Shown: in pieces, positions 57,482 to 64,000 of the stretch
Position numbering within the stretch: position 1 is the first letter of the stretch
Layout: the number at the start of each line of letters is the position of its first letter
Source of the DNA: Antitrichia curtipendula
Lineage: Eukaryota > Streptophyta > Bryopsida > Hypnales > Leucodontaceae
NCBI GenBank assembly: GCA_951230915.1
Contig: OX579635.1
Coordinates: 34,782,001-34,846,000 of the forward strand
Direction: 5' to 3'
DNA: 64,000 bases
Notes under the pieces: generated by a model
Databases searched by the model: none
The model's input: the letters and a program-made list of their open reading frames with translations, nothing else
Told to the model about the DNA's origin: nothing
Translations under genes and position numbers: made by a program

Positions 57482-57489
57482 TCTCAATG

Positions 57490-57818
57490 TTGTGGAAGCC
57501 TGAAATTAAGGTAACGACACCTAAAAATGCATGCTACCTATAATCGCACACTACAGATTTTTGCCTGAAATGCACTCCAACTGTTCATGAGAGTCTATAA
57601 TTGCTTTTGAAAACACCTATTCTCATCACTTTGAAAATTCGTGGTTTATTCAAAGGGTGTCCAGAAAATGCATTTTAAGAGAATTTAGAATCACCTTTTT
57701 ACTACCATCAAGACCCTACAAAAAAGTAATGGAAACCATGCTGAATTGCTTATTTGTGTGATTTTAGGTGTAGTTACCTCTTACTCACATGTGTCTTTTA
57801 GCATGGAATTGTACCTAA
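57490..57818. other. Spacer, nothing recognised
   Basis: No supported feature. Confidence 0.4.
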
Positions 57819-58143
57819 ATGGGCAATTTCGTTAAAATGGCGGTATTCCGTTAGTTTGGCAATTTTAACTGGTCAGACCGTGCACTCTGAAATGGTCTGA
57901 AATCTACATCTATTTTAGATTTCTGACATCTATATCATTCCTAGATATCTGAAATCTATAAAAAAAAGTCTTAGATTTTTCAAAATTTTCAGTCTAAAAT
58001 CTATAACATTCATAGACTTCTGAAATCTACAACAGTCCTAGATCTTTGAAATCTATCTTTGTCCTAGATGTCGCTTCTATGGTTTAGAGTGGGCACTCTG
58101 AAAATGGCACATGGAATACCGCCATTTTAACGAAATTGCCCAT
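57819..58143. mobile_element. 325-bp element with perfect 31-bp inverted termini
   Basis: ATGGGCAATTTCGTTAAAAT at the left continues as a perfect 31-bp inverted repeat of the right end (58113-58143). The interior (57880-58080) is filled with variants of CTAGATNTCTGAAATCTA, a self-complementary motif repeated about seven times. No clean target duplication. Non-coding. Confidence 0.8.
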
Positions 58144-58655
58144 ACTAAGGAATGAAACCAATTGTGGTTGTATTTTGTGGCGATGTATTGTCCTCTTCTG
58201 TGCGTCATGAAACGGTATGAAATGGGTGGGAACTGCTGTTCCTTTGTACATTTTAACCACAAAGTGAAGTTCATTTTCCACTTTGAAAAAAGAAGTGGTA
58301 CAGTCACGCGAGTGCAACTTAATTTAATTTGCAATGGGAAGAGAATTGAATAAAAACTTGTTGTGAATCGCTTTTGGCACTACCTTTGTCTATTCAAAGC
58401 CATCCTTGAATTGATGAATGCGGCAGTCTATGAACACGAATAGCTACCTACAGGCCTTTCACTTCTGAAAATCACTTGTAATTCAGTCGGGGTCAAAAAA
58501 AATCTTTAAAAATAGAAAACACATCTAATTCTCTGCTAGGCAAAAATTATTCAAAAGGTTTTGGTCCAATACATTGTCCACATACTTTTGTTTTTCTTAC
58601 ACGTACGCTTTATGAGCCTCCTACCTTAGACCTTTTCTTTTTAATAATACTAGTA
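58144..58655. other. No gene recognised
   Basis: Short frames on both strands continue from the preceding inverted repeat and have no domain. Confidence 0.4.
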
Positions 58656-59145
58656 TCAGTAGTATGTCATGTGCCATTGCCACAACCAAAATAAATGTAA
58701 AGTAAGTTTTAATTTTTTAATTCTTAAAATATTCAAAATTCAACTTCAAATTGTAGGTCTAAACACTACGAAACAAAGCTTGTGCACCCCTCCTTGCAAA
58801 GAGCTTTCCGAGGGTACCAAGAACACAACCACAGGATGCACAATCCTTAAGAGTCAAGATCTCAATGTAACAAACAAAACAAAATATACAACCTAATTAA
58901 GGTATAGACTAGTATGACCTGTGCCGTTGCCATGGCCAAAATAAAAGTAAAAGTAATTTTTTAGTTTTTTTGAACTCAAAATAACTAAAAAAATCTATAA
59001 CTTTCACCTACAAAACAAAACATGTGCACCCCTCCTCATCGAGGACTTTCCAACGGTACCAAGAATGCAACCAGGGGACGCATGGCTTAGGATATCTTAA
59101 CGTAACAACTAAAACAAACGAAACAAACAAACAACCTAACGTAAT
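58656..59145 (+). repeat. Family D tandem repeat, two diverged units (plus orientation)
   Basis: Two units of about 245-255 bp (from about 58656 and 58911) share TGTGCC.TTGCCA, AAAATAAA.GTAAA, TGTGCACCCCTCCT, GGTACCAAGAA and the final AACAAAC..CCTAA. The pair at 25395-25830 is the same family on the other strand. Confidence 0.7.
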
Positions 59146-59533
59146 GATTGGATATTTTTTCTATTGATTATGCATTTATAAAAGTTTTTTTGAATTACTA
59201 GGTACATGGAAGTGTTTCAAATTAAGATTTTAATCTTCAACGTTGGATTTATTTTGTTTTGTCAAATAGACATAGTGATTCTTGTAGTAAGATAGGAGAT
59301 CTTATTGTGCCATGTGTCTCCTACATACTAGTAGAATACATTTGAAAGTTTAAAATGTGGAGCATAAAGACATAGTGGCACAAGTAGAGTCTCCTACCTT
59401 AGAGTGAGGTGGGGAATGAGGCATGCTTGTGCATTCAATTGGTAACATATCTAAGTTTGGGTTTTGGCAATCAAATTAAAAGATTCAATCATTATTTTAT
59501 AGGCACTGATTTTAGAAGGGAGCAATGGTCACC
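59146..59533. other. Spacer, nothing recognised
   Basis: No supported feature. Confidence 0.4.
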
Positions 59534-59537
59534 TTAA

Positions 59538-60488
59538 CCCCTAAATGATTTGGGGATTAAGTCCTTGACTATGTTCTCACCCAAAACGCTCTCAGACTGC
59601 CATTTCTAGAACAAGTATCAAATTTTGGAAAAAAAATCATTTTAGATGCATGTAACCATAAGCTCTTATAGTACGCTAGATTGAAAAGATGTGGTAAAAA
59701 ATTCAGAAATTTCCACAATATAGATTGCAAGATATTAGTGTTTAAAGTGACAAAAATCATTTTTTTGACCCTGCAAAAAATTGGGCAACTACACTTCACA
59801 AGCTCACACTTATATGAAAAAATGTCCCAAATGGTGGTGTTTCTTTGGATTCCTATTTCAAAACTAGTTGGCTACGTGCTTAAAAAAATTTAGATCATTT
59901 GAAATTATACAATATATAGGAAAAAAATAATAAGTAATACAAAGTAGATAATGATTCAAAAAAACTAAATTGTTAACAATTTATATTTGGAATCAAAAAA
60001 TGACAATTCCAATGGTTGTAATGTTGTAATAAACAATCTACACCTAATGTTTTTATTTTTTTCCCAAAATATTGAAAATTGAATCAAATAAAGGACTTCA
60101 AAGTTTATTTTAGAGTAGAAAATCCATAAATGTCTGCAAACTAAAACTCCTCATAACTTTTGACTCATTGATCAAAACAGAAGTTTCAAATCTTTCCACG
60201 TATATATAAATCTAGAGAACCAATTCCAAAATCTTTATTTCATAAAAAATAACTCTTAAAGAAGCTTTTTTAGTTGCTCGGGCTATCCTTCAAGCAATGA
60301 AAAGTGCATGTCATACAATATCTTTTTAACCATGTAGTCAAAAGTTATGAAAATTATTGGGCCTTAAAACTACACCTTGGGCACATGTTGTATGAAAATT
60401 TCAAAGAAAAATAAATAAAAATTCCATTCGTAGTAAATTGACAAAAATTGCTATACTGCCAAAAAAATCGCAGTTTGGACATGAGGGG
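59538..60488 (+). mobile_element. TTAA element, family A2 (951 bp), most complete copy
   Basis: CCCCTAAATGATTTGG follows TTAA (59534-59537). GTTTGGACATGAGGGG precedes TGAA (60489-60492), a changed TTAA. It serves as the reference for 36987-37926 (reverse), 19456-20766, 1081-1618 and 62749-63312. No coding frame longer than background. Confidence 0.8.
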
Positions 60489-60708
60489 TGAACTTTATAT
60501 ACATGAAAATGGGACTCCACTTCAAACAACCTCGCCATGAAAAATGAAGTAATAGCCCTTTTTAGCATTATCAAATTTGAAGAATACTATAGTTGATAGA
60601 ATGAATTATCATTTGATAGGTGTTAATTGTTCATTTATTCATTTATTTCATGGATTCTTCATGTAGTTCATTTTATCTCCTACCCATATCTACCATTATA
60701 TTTTTAAT

Positions 60709-60833
60709 AATTTTGGGATATAAACAATCTTACTTTAGATATAATCAATATAAGAATTTTGGGGTATGAACAATCTTACTTTAGATATAATCAATATAAG
60801 AATTTTGGGGTATGAACAATCTTACTCTAAAAA
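60709..60833 (+). repeat. 46-bp tandem repeat, about 2.7 copies
   Basis: AACAATCTTACTTTAGATAT recurs at 60723, 60769 and 60815, exactly 46 bp apart, with near-identical units. Confidence 0.93.
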
Positions 60834-61789
60834 TTGTAAATTCCTAAAAGACTAACTATATTTTGAACAAACAATTGAAAATTTGAATAGGTTTCTACAA
60901 AGGTAATTTGAAACAAATCTTTCCAAAATTTTGATACAAGATCTAGACATGCTTTTACAAGGCAAACTCTCTCTACCCAACAAGTTGTTGGATATTTTCT
61001 TGGGAAAAACAAAATTTAACCTTTGATAATGATCATTTCCAATTGAAGTTGGTTTATCTATAGAGACATGTGATCAATACCCCTACATTTATATTGTGGA
61101 TTTTACTTCATGCTTTGTTCAAGTTTGTTGTTCTATTGTATGCTTGTTCTTTACAAGAAGGCAATCTATTTTGAGGAACACTCTTGCCTAGTTTGGCCAA
61201 ACCCATATTATCTTGTGAGGGTCAAATTTCTATTGCTAAGGTCTTTCAAGCCAAAAATAGAGCCTCAAATTTTTTTAATCTTCAATAGGCATTACTAGTA
61301 GCGTGGAAAGAAATTATTCAAAAATTCAAAAATCCAAATATCCAAATATTTTCAATCATTTAAAATATCAAAATTTTAAAAATAACGTAAGTGAAATTTT
61401 ATAAATTAAAAAGAATTAAAACATTCAAGTAAAGAAGATCAATGTCTTGTTGACACTATTTGGAAAGGTGCTAAAAACTCTACTAAAAGTATTTATAAAT
61501 TTATATCCATAAAGTCAAATCCAATGTCTATTAAATTAAATCCAATGTCTTTTGAAAAGAATTTATAACTCCATATTCCAACTATGAAAGGACATGACCT
61601 ACACTCGCCCTTTCAATACCCATAATTGCCCCTTCTAAACCTATAATCACTTTGTTATCTGCCCTTGCACTTATCCCTTCTACTCTTGCACTTGTGGCTT
61701 ATTTATCCACTCTTATTTGGAAAAAAAACAAGATTTGAGTACAAAAATCCACTTCTGTATGTTTTTCTACCTTCATTGACCATAATAAT
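60834..61789. other. No gene recognised
   Basis: AT-rich; short frames only. Confidence 0.4.
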
Positions 61790-62087
61790 AATAAAATCCT
61801 TGTAGTTTTTATCTCATTAGTTGGAATAAAATGATTAAATTTTTTACTTATAGGCATCAATCTATCCAACTAAATAAACTAATCAATCAATTTGTTTGTA
61901 GAATGTATTTTTATTTGCCCAATGTGTCATTGAAATTATAATACCCTTATATCTTTTGCTATACTTATTGGAAAAATGGAAAACAAATCTTCACATGTAG
62001 AGTACGATAATTACAAACCATCCTAAAAAATTATACTAAAGTTCTCTAATAAGAAAGTAATATGACCTACTTAAATTCTCTTTGGTC
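61790..62087. mobile_element. Eroded TTAA-element right part (family A-like)
   Basis: The TTGTAGTTTTTATCTCATTAG and TGATTAAATTTTTTACTTATAG region parallels the CATAACTT..TCATTGATCAAAA segment of family A, and the end reads TTTGGTCATTTAGGG. It is degraded and its left side is missing. Confidence 0.35.
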
Positions 62088-62548
62088 ATTTAGGGTTTAA
62101 ATGTATTTTCCAATTAAGATTTATAATCTTTCCCAAGTGAAAAATCTATGAGAGATGACATATAATATGTGAGATAATTAGCAATTATGTACCTATCATT
62201 TGAATGCATAGGCATAGTGAGGCAAAGGTAACAATGTAAATATTTTGTTTAATTCCCAAAAGATATCCCACCCCCTCCAACCCTAACCACCACCACCCCT
62301 ATTTGTAATTTCAAATTGATGGTGGGATATGCAATTGATATGGGATATTTTTGTATTTTCATATTCATAATATGTATTCATATATGCATTCATACCTACA
62401 TTTTATCTTTTTTGTATTCCAAATCGTATCATATTTGTATTCCAGATCGATGGTGTCGGAAGTGGTTTCAATTTTTTTCTGTGAGCAAATTAATGGTCTA
62501 CAATTTTTGAGAATGAAAAGTGGAGGGATTAATAAAAACATGTTGTTT
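62088..62548. other. No gene recognised
   Basis: AT-rich sequence up to the assembly gap. Frames crossing the gap are meaningless. Confidence 0.45.
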
Positions 62549-62748
62549 NNNNNNNNNNNNNNNNNNNNNNNNNNNNNNNNNNNNNNNNNNNNNNNNNNNN
62601 NNNNNNNNNNNNNNNNNNNNNNNNNNNNNNNNNNNNNNNNNNNNNNNNNNNNNNNNNNNNNNNNNNNNNNNNNNNNNNNNNNNNNNNNNNNNNNNNNNNN
62701 NNNNNNNNNNNNNNNNNNNNNNNNNNNNNNNNNNNNNNNNNNNNNNNN
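62549..62748. other. Assembly gap (200 N)
   Basis: Exactly 200 N, typical of a scaffold gap of unknown true size. It hides the left part of the family A2 element to its right. Confidence 0.99.
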
Positions 62749-63312
62749 AAAGAAGTAGAGAATGATTCAAAATACTAAATTGTTAACTATTTATTTATGG
62801 AATTGGAAAAATGCCAATTCCAATGTTTGTAATGTTTTAATAAAAAATCTAAAACTAATGTTTTTTTTTTTTTTTTTTTCAAAAATAGTGAAAATTGAGT
62901 CAAATAAAGGACTTCAAAGTTTATTTTTTGAATAGAGACTTCATAACTTGTAAACTGCCCTCAAACTAAAACTCCTTATAACTTTCATCTCATTAATCAA
63001 AATGGAATGATTCAAAGTTTTTCATGTGTATAGAAACCCAGAGAGCCAATTTCAAATTTTTATTTTTCAAAAAAGTGGATTTACAAAAAAAAATTTTGCT
63101 ACCCGGGCTGCCTACCAAGCAATGAAAACTACATATCATTTAATAACTTTTTGACAATGTAGTCAAAAGTTATGAAAATTGTTGAGCCTTAAAGCTACTC
63201 CTCGGGAAAATGTTTTGTTAAAATTTATAAAAATAAAAATAAAAATTCCAATCATCGTGAGCTGCCCAAAATTGCAATGTTGCCAAAAAAAAGCACTTTG
63301 GTCCCTTCCGGG
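62749..63312 (+). mobile_element. TTAA element, family A2, right part after gap
   Basis: Starts at AAAGAAGTAGAGAATGATTC, internal to the family, and continues collinear with 59538-60488. It ends CTTTGGTCCCTTCCGGG before TTAA (63313-63316). Its left end is presumably within the gap. Confidence 0.75.
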
Positions 63313-63503
63313 TTAATTGACCTATTGGCAATTACAATGTGTGGCCCAACTGATTCCATTCACCTTCGCCCATTTGAATGGAAATTACAATAAGGTAGAA
63401 GGCTCGAGAATAGTTTGGGCATTAAGAACCGCCCACCTGTAAAATGTACACAATTTGTACATGCTGTTTTTTCATAGCCTTTACTAATGTACAAACAATG
63501 TAC

Positions 63504-63660
63504 ATTCAGGGGTGGACGATTTTGGAGCCCTATGCCAGTTCAACTTCAAAATTTCATAACTAGTTTAAAAAAAGCTCCAAAAAATATGAAGCGACTTAGG
63601 TTAGATGCCAAATCCACTTCTCTTTCAAGGAAAATTTACTGCAAAATATTTCAAGAAGTT
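63504..63660 (+). repeat. Dispersed repeat shared with GCHI intron 2
   Basis: Second copy of the repeat at 28641-28811, in the same plus-strand direction, with matching ends. A plus-strand frame at 63487-63789 runs through it and is not supported as a gene. Confidence 0.65.
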
Positions 63661-64000
63661 TCGCCTTCCCAAAATTCAGTTTCAGCTCTTAAGTGGGCGA
63701 TTTCTGGACCTGTTACCTTAAGCTACCAGACCGCTCTCATGCCTTCAATTTTGTCTGCGGCTTCCAACTTACGCTTCCTTTTATATTAGGGCTTGATGTT
63801 CAGTTGGTTCTTGAGCCATTTCAGAGACAACTGTAGATAGTCTACCGTGTGACATACTACTTTTGGGAAATTTCTAGATGCAGCCAGCGAGTGCTGTCAG
63901 TGTGTGTTTCAGGTGATGAATTTGTAGGTGAACTTTCAGTAGTGTAATTTTAGTTCTCAAAACATAATCACTTTGAATTTCATTATTGAAGATTCTGGTG
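63661..64000. other. No gene recognised
   Basis: Moderate composition; nothing supported before the window ends. Confidence 0.4.

Noticed and set aside
62351..62770. Frames spanning the N gap
   Set aside because: Unknown bases cannot be translated.
1..64000. tRNA, rRNA, snRNA or microRNA genes
   Set aside because: No cloverleaf with consensus boxes or conserved RNA gene was recognised on either strand; foldbacks alone are not evidence of microRNA genes.

Overview
The window is nuclear DNA of a land plant, very AT-rich and dominated by repeats. The clearest evidence is a complete minus-strand gene (27276-29892, three exons) for the bimodular GTP cyclohydrolase I found in plants. A degenerate kinase copy at 45924-47205 resembles kinases I associate mainly with mosses, lycophytes and ferns. 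No LTR retrotransposon was recognised. I therefore lean towards a non-flowering plant, but cannot name the species. A 200-N assembly gap lies at 62549-62748.

Gene content is thin: the GTP cyclohydrolase gene; a possible divergent first exon at 30182-30340 sharing its short upstream region; an EF-hand-like exon at 2967-3095 (minus); the kinase pseudogene; and an unrecognised decayed gene-like stretch at about 10620-13110. The best-preserved mobile element is an intact two-ORF LINE at 48218-56018, bounded by an exact 14-bp target-site duplication and inserted into one copy of a duplicated segment whose other copy lies at 40317-41075.

The rest is largely a mosaic of non-autonomous, mostly foldback, DNA elements. 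The most striking group starts CCC, ends GGG and lies at TTAA sites, the signature of the piggyBac superfamily. I find about sixteen copies in several families: around 220 bp (three head-to-tail at 9953-10615, others at 38193 and 45652), 530-950 bp (16382, 19707, 22215, 23904, 24593, 32494, 36987, 59538 and others), and two more families at 33941 and 35737. Several are nested in, or interrupted by, other elements, which fixes their boundaries and relative ages. Other foldback elements include a CACTA-type element (3435), a 0.9-kb inverted repeat (6648), a palindromic 72-bp array (18771), a 1.6-kb foldback beside the GTP cyclohydrolase gene (30335), and elements with long terminal inverted repeats at 23032, 25831, 34812, 57264 and 57819.

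Layout: 1-10620 AT-rich repeats and the EF-hand exon; 10620-18770 decayed gene-like and duplicated sequence plus a nested element; 18771-26455 dense foldback and TTAA elements; 26456-30340 the GTP cyclohydrolase locus; 30335-38850 another dense element cluster; 38851-47984 sparse sequence, a duplicated segment and the kinase pseudogene; 48218-56018 the LINE; 56019-64000 further elements and the gap. Coordinates of diverged repeats are by-eye estimates; those given with exact flanks were counted base by base.
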